Source: Nocardia sputorum (GTDB lineage: Bacteria > Actinomycetota > Actinomycetes > Mycobacteriales > Mycobacteriaceae). Taken from it: a stretch of 64,000 bases of DNA. A program made the translations under genes and the position numbers. Below, piece by piece: positions 51,799 to 59,778 of this stretch (within the stretch, counting starts at the first letter, position 1; the number at the start of each line of letters is the position of its first letter). The notes below the pieces were generated by a model. That model was not told the origin of the DNA, ran no database searches, and worked only from the letters and a program-made list of their open reading frames with translations. The DNA lies in assembly GCF_027924405.1 (NCBI RefSeq), contig NZ_AP026978.1, positions 2,542,001 to 2,606,000 of the forward strand, in the 5' to 3' direction.

Positions 51799-52194
51799 AT
51801 GACGTGGAACGAGATGAGCAAGAGCAAGTTCGTCCTGCTGACCACCTTCAAGAAGGACGGGACGCCGGTCGGCACACCCGTGTGGGTCGCACCGGATGGT
51901 GACCGGATCGTCGTCTGGACCAATCCGACGACCTGGAAGGTGCGCCGGATCCGCCGCAATCCGGACGTCACGCTGCAAGCCTGCGACGGACGGGGCCGCC
52001 CCACCGGGGAGGAGGTCTTGCCCGGCAGTGCGCGCATCCTCGACGCGGACGGCACACAGCGGGTGCGGGAGGTGGTCGCGGACAAGTACGGCATCATCGG
52101 CAAGCTCGCCATTCGCGGGCACAAGCTGTTGCGCGGCGCGGACGCGTCCGTCGGCATCGCCATCGATCCGAAGGCGGCCGGCGGCCCGGCCTAG
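51799..52194 (+). CDS. F420-binding PPOX-class protein
   Basis: A 131-residue split-barrel PPOX protein of the F420 group (TIGR03666-like): KSKFVLLTTFKKDGTPVGTPVWVAPD, then VWTNPTTWKVRRIRRNPDVTLQACDGRG. It aligns well with the 54793 gene (DGTPVGT, NPxVTLQ, VGIAID/IGIEIS ends), showing the two are paralogues. TACCGT is exactly 6 nt before the ATG at 51799. Its stop overlaps the convergent XRE gene by 4 bases. Substrate unknown. Confidence 0.85.
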   Translation: MTWNEMSKSKFVLLTTFKKDGTPVGTPVWVAPDGDRIVVWTNPTTWKVRRIRRNPDVTLQACDGRGRPTGEEVLPGSARILDADGTQRVREVVADKYGIIGKLAIRGHKLLRGADASVGIAIDPKAAGGPA

Positions 52195-52454
52195 GCGGAT
52201 TCGGCGAGTCCGGCCGAGCGCCAGATGTCCGCGAGATCGTCGAGCGGGACCGCCAGCGCTTGGCCCAAGGCCACCACGGTGCCGAAGGCGGGGGAGGGCA
52301 ACCGGCCGGTCTCGATCTTGCGCAGCGTTTCCGGGGAGATCCCGGCCGCCCGCGCGACGTCGGTGAGTTCGCGATCCGCGCGCGCCGCGCGCAAGGCGGC
52401 GCCGAGGCGGCGGCCCGCCTCGATCTGCGCGGGAGTCAACGGGAGGCGGACCAT
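52191..52454 (-). CDS. XRE-family HTH regulator
   Basis: An 87-residue Cro/C1-type single-domain protein (HTH about residues 12-65; LGAALRAARADRELTDVARAAGISPETLRKIETGR in two parts). The ATG at 52454 is preceded on the reverse strand by TAGCCT and 6 nt, a leaderless layout; an in-frame GTG at 52460 overlaps that promoter and is less likely. It is divergent from the methionine aminopeptidase gene; two repeat operators lie between. Confidence 0.85.
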   Translation of the reverse strand: MVRLPLTPAQIEAGRRLGAALRAARADRELTDVARAAGISPETLRKIETGRLPSPAFGTVVALGQALAVPLDDLADIWRSAGLAESA

Positions 52455-52497
52455 GCGCACAGGCTACGGACGGTGTTCCGGCATCGCAAGCTACCCG

Positions 52498-52545
52498 GCT
52501 GGTATTAAAATACCGATCAGGCTAGGCTGGTATTAAAATACCAGC
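52498..52545. promoter_or_regulatory. Tandem operators between the XRE and methionine aminopeptidase genes
   Basis: The first is GCTGGTATT-AA-AATACCgat (52498-52517), the second GCTGGTATT-AA-AATACCAGC (52526-52545, 9-bp perfect arms). Their starts are exactly 28 bp apart. The second ends 5 bp before the GGAGG of the aminopeptidase gene, so binding would block that gene. Confidence 0.75.
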
Positions 52546-52559
52546 ACAGTGGAGGATCG

Positions 52560-53324
52560 ATGGTCGAGTTGAAGAGCCCCGCGGAGATCGCGCGGATGCG
52601 AGTGGCGGGTCGGTTCGTCGCCGACGTGCTCGCCGGGTTGCGTGCGCGGGCCCGGGTGGGAGTGAACCTGCTCGACCTGGAAGCCCATGTCCGGGAACGA
52701 ATCCGCGAGCGCGGCGCGCAGTCCTGCTACTGGGACTACGCGCCCTCGTTCGGGCGCGGGCCGTTCCGGAACACCGTGTGCCTGTCGGTGAACGATGCTG
52801 TGCTGCACGGTCTTCCGTTCGACTACGCGCTGCGCGACGGCGATGTGCTGACCATGGACCTCGCGGTCGGCATCGATGGCTGGGTCGCGGACGCGGCGAC
52901 CACGGTCGTCGTAGGCACCGCCACGGACGCGGACCTGCGGCTGGTGCGGGCGACCGAGGAGGCGCTGGCCGCGGCGATCGCCGTCGCGGTGCCGGGCAAC
53001 CACATCGGCGACATCTCCGCCGCCATCGCCGCGGTGGCGCGGGACTACGGCTATCCGGTGAACACCGAATTCGGCGGACACGGCCTCGGCCGCACCATGC
53101 ACGAGGACCCGCACGTGCCGAACAATGGCCGCCCCGGGCGCGGCTATCGGTTGCGGCCCGGACTGACCATCGCGATCGAGCCCTGGTTCGCGCGCACGAC
53201 CGACCGCATCGTGACCGATCCCGACGGCTGGACCATCCGCTCGGCGGACGGCTCGCGGACCGCCCACTCCGAGCACACCGTCGCCATCACGCCGGACGGG
53301 CCGGAGGTGCTCACCGCGGCGTGA
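52560..53324 (+). CDS. map: Type I methionine aminopeptidase
   Basis: Removes the initiator methionine from new proteins. The 254 residues have the pita-bread fold motifs: active-site His in LHGLPFDY, metal ligands Asp in TMDLAVG and VADAATT, His in EFGGHGLGRTMHEDP and Glu in TIAIEPWF and SEHTVAI. ATG at 52560 follows GGAGG (52551-52555). Actinobacteria usually have more than one Map; this one is likely an accessory enzyme under control of the divergent XRE protein through the tandem operators. Confidence 0.92.
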   Translation: MVELKSPAEIARMRVAGRFVADVLAGLRARARVGVNLLDLEAHVRERIRERGAQSCYWDYAPSFGRGPFRNTVCLSVNDAVLHGLPFDYALRDGDVLTMDLAVGIDGWVADAATTVVVGTATDADLRLVRATEEALAAAIAVAVPGNHIGDISAAIAAVARDYGYPVNTEFGGHGLGRTMHEDPHVPNNGRPGRGYRLRPGLTIAIEPWFARTTDRIVTDPDGWTIRSADGSRTAHSEHTVAITPDGPEVLTAA

Positions 53325-53333
53325 GTGCGCCGG

Positions 53334-54050
53334 CTAGATCTCCGACAGCCAGGAGGCCAGGTCGTCGGAGGCGCGCAGTTCGCCGGCCAGGGACGCGCGC
53401 TCCGAGGCGGACAGCTCCATCGCGCGCAGTTCGGTCCGGAAAGACTCGGCGCGGCCGGGGTCCTCGAGGGCGACGGCCAGTTCGGCCAGCGCCGCCAGTG
53501 CCCGCGCCACGTCCAGCCGCGGCGCCTCGGCCCGATACCGGCCGAGACCGACCTCGAGCACACGGAACGCGGCTGGGTAGTCGATCTTGAAATCGCGCAG
53601 GATCCGGGCGTTGTCCAGCACCTTGGCCAGCCCGGTCAGCTTCTTGGAGCCGCCGTACTCCACCTTCGGTGGTTCGTCGCGTTGAATGTAGATCAGCTGG
53701 TTGCCTGCTGGATCGACCACGGTGAACCGGGTCTGCCCCGGCCGGAAGCGGGTGATCCGGGGCAGACCCTTCGCCGGGACCTTGCCGTAGCGGTTGCGCA
53801 GCGCCGCGGTGAAATCCTGGTGCCGGTGCGCGACATCGTCGACCATGACGAGGCAGCCGGTGCGTTCGGCGGGAACCTCCGTGTCTTTGGGGGCCGGCAC
53901 GAAGTGCAGGGCGCAGCCGTGATCCTCCACCGCGCCGTAGACGTAGGGGCGGGTCTGCTCGTGCGTCACCGTGTAGCCCAGCGTCTTGTAGAACTCGAGC
54001 GTGCCGGCCAGATCGCTGGTCCAGAGCTGCGGCACCGCCGTATCGCCCAT
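53334..54050 (-). CDS. VOC (glyoxalase/bleomycin-resistance) protein with C-terminal helical domain
   Basis: A 238-residue protein. Residues 1-125 are a VOC domain (PQLWTSDLAGTLEFYKTLGYT, HGCALHFVPAP, FTVVDPAGNQLIYIQRDEP). Residues about 135-238 form a helical domain with repeat-like helices (LTGLAKVLDNARILRD, RALAALAELAVALEDPGRAESFR). Start: ATG at 54050 after GGGAGG. It is divergent from a PadR gene with two operators between, suggesting repression by PadR. Metal ligands and substrate cannot be assigned. Confidence 0.8.
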   Translation of the reverse strand: MGDTAVPQLWTSDLAGTLEFYKTLGYTVTHEQTRPYVYGAVEDHGCALHFVPAPKDTEVPAERTGCLVMVDDVAHRHQDFTAALRNRYGKVPAKGLPRITRFRPGQTRFTVVDPAGNQLIYIQRDEPPKVEYGGSKKLTGLAKVLDNARILRDFKIDYPAAFRVLEVGLGRYRAEAPRLDVARALAALAELAVALEDPGRAESFRTELRAMELSASERASLAGELRASDDLASWLSEI

Positions 54051-54071
54051 GAATCCTCCCGATTCCTGCGG

Positions 54072-54129
54072 TAGTCAATTTTGACTAGCAAAGCGTAGGG
54101 CGGCTCGATCGTGGAAGTCAAACTTGACT
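54072..54129. promoter_or_regulatory. Two PadR-type operators between the VOC and PadR genes
   Basis: TAGTCAA-TT-TTGACTA at 54072-54087 (7-bp perfect arms) and AGTCAA-AC-TTGACT at 54116-54129 (6-bp arms). Their matching cores are 43 bp apart, about four helical turns. Both are far richer in A+T than the flanking DNA. Confidence 0.75.
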
Positions 54130-54159
54130 ACCATGCGTTCCGAGCGAAAGGAGCGCGCG

Positions 54160-54708
54160 ATGTCGGTGGTGCGCCTGCTGGTGCTGGGAGTGCTGCGTCT
54201 ACGCCAGCCCGTCCACGGCTACGCCGTGCGCCAGGAACTGCTGTCCTGGCGTGCCGAGACCTGGACCAACGTCAAGCCGGGCTCGATCTACCACGCCCTC
54301 AAGCAGCTGACTCACGAGGGAAAGCTGAGCGCGTTCGGCACCCAGGCCAGCGACCAGGGCCCGGGGCGCACGCTGTTCGAGCTGACCGAGGCGGGTGTGG
54401 CGGAGTTCCACCGGCTGATGGACGAAGCGCTGGTCAGCGTCGATATGGAGGAATTGGGGGCGGGCATCGCCTTCATGGACGCGTTGCCCAGGGCGCACGT
54501 CATCGCGAAGCTGCGCGAACAGCGCCGCCGCAGCGAGGAAGTGCGTGCCGACCTGCTCGCCATGATCCCGGACTACCCTGGGCGTTACGAAGCGCCGCAC
54601 GCGACCGATCTGCTGGAGCTGTGGAGCGGTGTGTTCGGGAACCTGTCGACGTGGACCGAGGGCGTGCTGGCGCGCCTGGAAGCGGGGGAGTACCGGATGC
54701 CGGAGTAG
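54160..54708 (+). CDS. PadR-family transcriptional regulator
   Basis: A 182-residue PadR protein: winged HTH at residues about 3-80 (LLVLGVLRLRQPVHGYAVRQEL, GSIYHALKQLTHEGKL), then helical dimerisation C-terminus (VIAKLREQRRRSEEVRADLL). The ATG at 54160 has AAAGGAG 6 nt upstream; a TTG at 54124 lies within the second operator and is less likely. It should repress itself and the divergent VOC gene. Confidence 0.85.
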   Translation: MSVVRLLVLGVLRLRQPVHGYAVRQELLSWRAETWTNVKPGSIYHALKQLTHEGKLSAFGTQASDQGPGRTLFELTEAGVAEFHRLMDEALVSVDMEELGAGIAFMDALPRAHVIAKLREQRRRSEEVRADLLAMIPDYPGRYEAPHATDLLELWSGVFGNLSTWTEGVLARLEAGEYRMPE

Positions 54709-54792
54709 GTCACGGCTGTGGACGTCCGCGCGTCGAGCGGAGCCGCCTTCCCGCGCCGCTCGTCGCGACGGCACGCGGGATACGCTGCCCGC

Positions 54793-55176
54793 ATGACGAA
54801 TTCGCTGGACGCCGTCGCCGAGGCCGACTACGTGCTGCTGACCACCTTCCGCAAGGACGGAACTCCCGTCGGCACCGCGATGTGGGCGGTGTCCGAGAAC
54901 GGCAAACTGTACGTCTGGACCGTGACCGACAGCTGGAAGGTCAAGCGCCTGCGCCGCAATCCGGCGGTCACCCTGCAACCGTGCAGTGCGAGCGGCAAAC
55001 CGCGCGGTGCGGTGATCGAAGGGACCGGACGGCTCCTCGATGCCGAGGGCACCGAACACGTGCGCAAGCTGCTGCGGCGCAAGTACTGGCTCACCGGCCC
55101 GCTGGTCATCCTCGGCAGCAATCTGCGGCGCGGCAAGTCGGGCACCATCGGCATCGAGATCAGCCCCGCGGCCTGA
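54793..55176 (+). CDS. F420-binding PPOX-class protein
   Basis: A 127-residue paralogue of the 51799 gene: EADYVLLTTFRKDGTPVGTAMW, VTDSWKVKRLRRNPAVTLQPC, and a GTIGIEIS end. TACGCT lies exactly 6 nt before the ATG at 54793. The frame to 54718 would extend beyond the usual start. It is convergent with the TldE-like gene. Substrate unknown. Confidence 0.85.
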   Translation: MTNSLDAVAEADYVLLTTFRKDGTPVGTAMWAVSENGKLYVWTVTDSWKVKRLRRNPAVTLQPCSASGKPRGAVIEGTGRLLDAEGTEHVRKLLRRKYWLTGPLVILGSNLRRGKSGTIGIEISPAA

Positions 55177-55185
55177 CCCGCGGCG

Positions 55186-56574
55186 TCAGGTCGCCTGGCT
55201 CACCGACGACATGTGGAAGTCGGGAACCCGCAAGGGCGGCATGGCGGTGCGGGTGAACCAGTCCTTCCATTCGCGCGGCAGTGTGAGCTCGGTGGCGCCC
55301 GCCTCGCTCACCCGCCGGAGCAGGTCCAGCGGGCTCTCGTTGAACCGGAAGTTGTTCACCGCGGCGGTCACCTCGCCGTTCTCCACCAGATAGACCCCGT
55401 CCCGGGTGAGACCGGTGAGCAGCAGCGTGGCCGGGTCCACCTCGCGGATGTACCACAGCGTGGTCAACAGCAAGCCGCGTTCGGTGCGCGCGATCATGTC
55501 GTCGATGGTGGCCTCGGAACCGCCGGTGAGCAGCAAGTTCTCGCCCGGGACAGTGGCGGGTGCGCCGAACTCGGCAGCGGTGGCGCGCGGATAGATCAGC
55601 GCGGAGATCACGCCGTCGCGCAGCCAGTCGACGCGTTCGGCGGCCAAGCCGTTGTCGAACACCGACATCGATTCCGACGACGCGGTCGCCGCCACGAACG
55701 GGCGGTATTCCAGCCCGGGAGCGCGCGGATCCGAGTAGAGCGTGAGCGGGATATCGCTCAGGCGCTCGCCGACCCGGGTGCCGCCGGCCCGCGCGAACGC
55801 GGTGTGGCCCTCCTGCGCGCCCCGCCCCTCCATCGACCAGGCCAGGTAGATCATCAGGTCGGCGACGGTGGAGGGCGGCAGCAACGTCTCGTAGCGGCCC
55901 GCGGGGAGCTCGACCTTGCGCTTGGCCCAGTCCAGCCGTCGGGACAGGTCCGCGAGCAGGCCGGACACGTCGACGTCGGTGAAGTCCGCGGTGCCCACGC
56001 CGACCCACGCGCTGGCCAGCTCCGCGCCCTCGCCGCGTTTGCCGTTGATCTCCACCGAACCGGTGGGCTGCACGAAGCGGCGGCGGATGCCGGTCGACGT
56101 GCCCAGCCAGGTGGTGTGCATCTGATGGTGCGCGAAACCGTAGAGGCGATCGGCGCTGTCGAAGCCGTCGGCCAAGCCGTCGGCCAAGCCGGTGAACACC
56201 TCGATGCCGGTGCTACCGGCCGGAGCGGTCCAGTCGTCGTCGACGGTGTCCGGCTCCAGCAGCGGCATCGCGTCCCGCGCCGGTTCGGCGTCGCGCGCCG
56301 CCGCCTCGCTGGCGCGCACGACGGCTTCGATGTCCTCGGGGTCGACGCTGGTCGAGGCGATCGTGCCGACGCGGGCGAGGGTGGGTCCCTCGCGGAACAC
56401 CGAGATCACCGCCCAGTCCCGCGACACCGAGGACCCGTTGGTGGTCATGGAGTTCCCGGCCCAGCGCAACGACGCCTCGTGCTCGTCGCGGACGATCACC
56501 ATCGCCTCGTCGGCGCGGGACAGCGCCAGCGCCCGCTCCACGGTCACGCTCGCGGGGAACAGATCGTCGCTCAC
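55186..56574 (-). CDS. TldE/PmbA-like metalloprotease subunit
   Basis: A 462-residue TldE-type protein, the partner lacking the HExxxH metal motif. Conserved features include RADEAMVIVRDEHEASLRW at the N-terminus and EYRPFVAATASSESM and LLTGGSEATIDDMIARTERG in the C-terminal half. With TldD it forms a protease that processes short or unfolded peptides. Its ATG overlaps the TldD stop by 4 bases (ATGA). Confidence 0.9.
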   Translation of the reverse strand: MSDDLFPASVTVERALALSRADEAMVIVRDEHEASLRWAGNSMTTNGSSVSRDWAVISVFREGPTLARVGTIASTSVDPEDIEAVVRASEAAARDAEPARDAMPLLEPDTVDDDWTAPAGSTGIEVFTGLADGLADGFDSADRLYGFAHHQMHTTWLGTSTGIRRRFVQPTGSVEINGKRGEGAELASAWVGVGTADFTDVDVSGLLADLSRRLDWAKRKVELPAGRYETLLPPSTVADLMIYLAWSMEGRGAQEGHTAFARAGGTRVGERLSDIPLTLYSDPRAPGLEYRPFVAATASSESMSVFDNGLAAERVDWLRDGVISALIYPRATAAEFGAPATVPGENLLLTGGSEATIDDMIARTERGLLLTTLWYIREVDPATLLLTGLTRDGVYLVENGEVTAAVNNFRFNESPLDLLRRVSEAGATELTLPREWKDWFTRTAMPPLRVPDFHMSSVSQAT

Positions 56575-58100
56575 TGGCCTGCCTCCGTCCGGGTGTTGAG
56601 AATGTTGACGCCGCGCACCAGCACCGACGGGCAGCCGTGGCTGACCGCGGCGACTTGGCCGGGCTGCGCTTTTCCGCAGTTGAACGCACCGCCGAGCTGC
56701 CAGGTCGACGGCCCGCCCACGGCTTCCATCGCACCCCAGAAATCGGTGGTGGTGGCCTGGTAGGCGACGTCACGCACCTGGCCGTCCAGCTTGCCGCCGC
56801 GAATGCGGAAGAACCGCTGCCCGGTGAACTGGAAGTTGTAGCGCTGCATGTCGATCGACCACGACTTGTCGCCGACGATGTACAGGCCGTCTTCCACGCG
56901 GGAGATCAGCTCCTCGGTGCTGGTGTCGCGGTCCGGGTCGGGTTGCAGCGAGACGTTGGCCATCCGCTGGATCGGCACGTGATGCGCGGAGTCCGCGTAC
57001 GAGCAGCCGTTGGACCGCTGCAAACCCAGACGCGGCGCGAACACCCGGTCCAGTTGATAGCCGACCAGGACCCCGTCGCGGACCAGATCCCAGCGCTGCC
57101 CGGCGACGCCCTCGTCGTCGTAGCCGACACTGGCCAGCCCGTGCGATTCGGTGCGGTCGCCGGTCACGTGCATGATCGGGGTGCCGTAGCGCAGCGTGCC
57201 GAGCTTGTCCGGCGTGGCGAACGAGGTTCCCGCGTAAGCGGATTCGTAGCCGATGGCCCGGTCGTACTCGGTGGCGTGGCCGATGGACTCGTGGATGGTC
57301 AGCCACAGGTTGGTCGGGTCGATGACGAGGTCGGTAGGCCCGGCCTGCACGCTGGGCGCTTTCACCTTCTCCGCCAGCCACTCCGGGATCCGGGCGAGTT
57401 CGCCGTCCCAGTCCCACACGCCGTCGGCGCCGGTGACGTACTCCCAGCCGCGGCCCGCGGGCGCCGCCAGTGTGCGCATCGTCTCGAACACTCCCGCCGA
57501 AGTGTCCACCGTGATCGCTTCGAGGCTCGGGTGCAGCCGCACCCGCTGCTGGGTGATCGAGGACCCAGCGGTGTCGGCGTAGTAGGTCTGCTCCTTGACC
57601 TGCAGCACGCTCGCGGTGACGTGGTCGACCCCGTCGGCGTGCGACAGGCGCTCCGAATAGTCCTGCAGCAGTGCGAGCTTCTCGCCGGTCGGCACGGTGA
57701 ACGGGTCGATGTCGTACTCCGAGACCCACCGCGCGCCCGCGTAGCGCGGCTCGTCGGCGAGTTCGACGCGTTCGCGGTTGAGGGCGCGCAGCGTGGTGGC
57801 GACGGTGACCGCGGTGCGCGCCACCTCCGCGGCGGTGGCGGGTGTCAGCGCGGCGTGCGACGCGAAACCCCACGTGCCGTCGACGATCACCCGCACGGCG
57901 AAGCCGAGCCGCGTGCTGTCGGTGACGGCCTCGACCCGGCCGTCGCGCAACCGGATCGACTGGGTGACCAGGCGATGCACCCGCAGGTCGGCGTGCTGGG
58001 CGCCGGCTGCCGTGGCCGCGCTCAGGGCGGCGTCGGCGAGCGCGGCCAAGGGCAGGTCGAGGAACTCGGCGTCCACGTCTCTGGAAGTCGCGATGCTCAC
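56571..58100 (-). CDS. tldD: TldD-like metalloprotease subunit
   Basis: A 509-residue TldD-type protein. The metal-binding motif is HESIGHATEYD with His270, Glu271, His275 and Glu278. A conserved GLASVGYDDEGVAGQRW and a C-terminal NCGKAQPGQ follow. With TldE it makes a peptide-degrading protease. GTG at 58100 was chosen; TAGGTT 7 nt upstream on the reverse strand fits a leaderless promoter. The frame upstream to 58310 is not supported. Confidence 0.92.
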   Translation of the reverse strand: MSIATSRDVDAEFLDLPLAALADAALSAATAAGAQHADLRVHRLVTQSIRLRDGRVEAVTDSTRLGFAVRVIVDGTWGFASHAALTPATAAEVARTAVTVATTLRALNRERVELADEPRYAGARWVSEYDIDPFTVPTGEKLALLQDYSERLSHADGVDHVTASVLQVKEQTYYADTAGSSITQQRVRLHPSLEAITVDTSAGVFETMRTLAAPAGRGWEYVTGADGVWDWDGELARIPEWLAEKVKAPSVQAGPTDLVIDPTNLWLTIHESIGHATEYDRAIGYESAYAGTSFATPDKLGTLRYGTPIMHVTGDRTESHGLASVGYDDEGVAGQRWDLVRDGVLVGYQLDRVFAPRLGLQRSNGCSYADSAHHVPIQRMANVSLQPDPDRDTSTEELISRVEDGLYIVGDKSWSIDMQRYNFQFTGQRFFRIRGGKLDGQVRDVAYQATTTDFWGAMEAVGGPSTWQLGGAFNCGKAQPGQVAAVSHGCPSVLVRGVNILNTRTEAGQ

Positions 58101-58257
58101 CCGCACCAACCTAGCCGGTGCCCGCGCGGTGATCACACGCTGTGCGAAAACGCATCGCGTGCCGGTGCGCGCCGGATGTGGCGCGGCGCAGGGTGAACGG
58201 CGCGCGGGACACTCGCGCCTACGGCGTGTTGCTCGCCGGATGCCGTACTGTGCCCGC

Positions 58258-58902
58258 GTGCCGCCATCCGCCCTTCGTGACCGCAAACGCGAACGTACCC
58301 GCCGAGCCATCCTGGAAGCCGCAGCCGAGCTGTTCGAGACCAGAGGCTACGAGGAGACCACGGTGGCCGACATCGCCGCCGCGGCGGACGTCGGCACCCG
58401 CACGTTCTTCAACTATTTCGCCAGCAAGGAAGAGTTGCTCTTCCCGGAATCCGACGAGCGGGTGCGCGCGGCGGTGGTGGCCATCGCGGGCAGACGTCCC
58501 GGAGAACGCCCGGTCGAGGTCTTGCTGCGCGCGCTGCGTGCCGCGGGCGACAATCCCGGTGAGCACCTCGTCGACGATCTCTACGCCCGGATCGGAGCGC
58601 TGCGCGCCGAGGTGTCGCGGACCGTCCCGGCGGTGAGCGGCCGCGCCGCGCACGCCCAGCTGGTCACCCAGCGTGAGATCGCCAGACAGTTGCACAAGGC
58701 GTTCCCCGCCGAACTCGACGAGGTCGGCGCCGCCGCGTTGGTGGGCGCGGTCGTCGGCGCGGTGTCGGGTGCGCTGACGGTGCTGTTCCAGCAACCGGTG
58801 GCCGGCGTCGAGGACGCCGAGCGCCTGCAGCGCAGGATCCACGAGACGACCTCGCAGGTGCTGCGACCCTGGCTCGCCCAACGCGCCGAACCGGTGGGCT
58901 GA
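58258..58902 (+). CDS. TetR-family transcriptional regulator
   Basis: A 214-residue TetR protein (RERTRRAILEAAAELFETRGYEETTVADIA, then VGTRTFFNYFASKEELL) with a ligand-binding C-terminus. The GTG at 58258 has TACTGT (58246-58251) 6 nt upstream; ATG at 58240 would overlap this promoter. It is divergent from the TldD gene (157-bp gap) and convergent with the permease gene, directly abutting it. Target unknown. Confidence 0.85.
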   Translation: MPPSALRDRKRERTRRAILEAAAELFETRGYEETTVADIAAAADVGTRTFFNYFASKEELLFPESDERVRAAVVAIAGRRPGERPVEVLLRALRAAGDNPGEHLVDDLYARIGALRAEVSRTVPAVSGRAAHAQLVTQREIARQLHKAFPAELDEVGAAALVGAVVGAVSGALTVLFQQPVAGVEDAERLQRRIHETTSQVLRPWLAQRAEPVG

Positions 58903-59670
58903 TCAGCCGAACTGCTGCCAGCCCAGCCGGATCACCATCCCGATCACCACAACCAGCAGCACGATGCGCACGAACTCGGCGCCCTTGCGCAGCGCCATGC
59001 GCGCGCCGACCACGGCGCCGAGGACGTTCGCGACGGCCATTCCCGCGCCCAGCGCCCAGAGGATGTGCCCGGTCGCCCCGAAGAACAACAGAGCGCCGAG
59101 GTTGGACCCGCAGTTGATCACCTTGGCCATGGCGGCGGCCCGGACGAACTCGGTGCCGAGCAGCGTCGCGAAGGTGATGATGAGGAACGTGCCGGTGCCG
59201 GGCCCGAGCAGCCCGTCGTAGAAGCCGATCAACCCGGCCGCCAGCGCCACCGTGAGAACCACCTTGCGCCGGGTGGGCGGATGCGTGGCCAGGGTGACGC
59301 CGATCGACGGGCGCAGCGTGACGAACACGGCGACGCCCACCAGCACCACCATCACGATCGGGATGAACAGTTCGCGGTCGATCAGCGAGACCGCGGCCGC
59401 GCCCACCGCGGCCGCCGCCGCGGCGATCACCGCCGCGGGCAGCAGCACCCGCCAGCGCATCGGCACCTTGCGCGCGAAGGTCAGCACCGACGCGCTCGTC
59501 CCGGCCACCGCGGCGAGCTTGTTGGTGCCCAGCGCGGTCTGCGGCGCGATACCGGGCGCCACCACGAACAGCGTCGGCAGCACGATCAGCCCGCCCCCGC
59601 CCACCACCGCGTCCACCCAGCCCGCGGCCGTCGCCGCCGTCAACAAAACCGCCCAGTCTCCGATCTCCAC
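58903..59670 (-). CDS. TauE/SafE-family membrane permease
   Basis: A 255-residue protein with about eight membrane segments, belonging to the sulfite exporter TauE/SafE (DUF81) family: AGWVDAVVGGGGLIVLP early and GFYDGLLGPGTGTFLIITF in the second repeat are the two family signatures. It probably moves small anions. The start is unclear: GTG at 59670 was chosen; TTG at 59682 is also possible. Neither has a ribosome-binding site. Confidence 0.82.
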   Translation of the reverse strand: MEIGDWAVLLTAATAAGWVDAVVGGGGLIVLPTLFVVAPGIAPQTALGTNKLAAVAGTSASVLTFARKVPMRWRVLLPAAVIAAAAAAVGAAAVSLIDRELFIPIVMVVLVGVAVFVTLRPSIGVTLATHPPTRRKVVLTVALAAGLIGFYDGLLGPGTGTFLIITFATLLGTEFVRAAAMAKVINCGSNLGALLFFGATGHILWALGAGMAVANVLGAVVGARMALRKGAEFVRIVLLVVVIGMVIRLGWQQFG

Positions 59671-59778
59671 GACGTCAGACAACCAGACCCGGATCCGGGC
59701 CACGCCGGGTGTACGCGCGAGGGAGATCTGCCCGCCGGGCCGTCCTGCCCGCGTGCCGGTCGCACCTAGGCTGATCCC

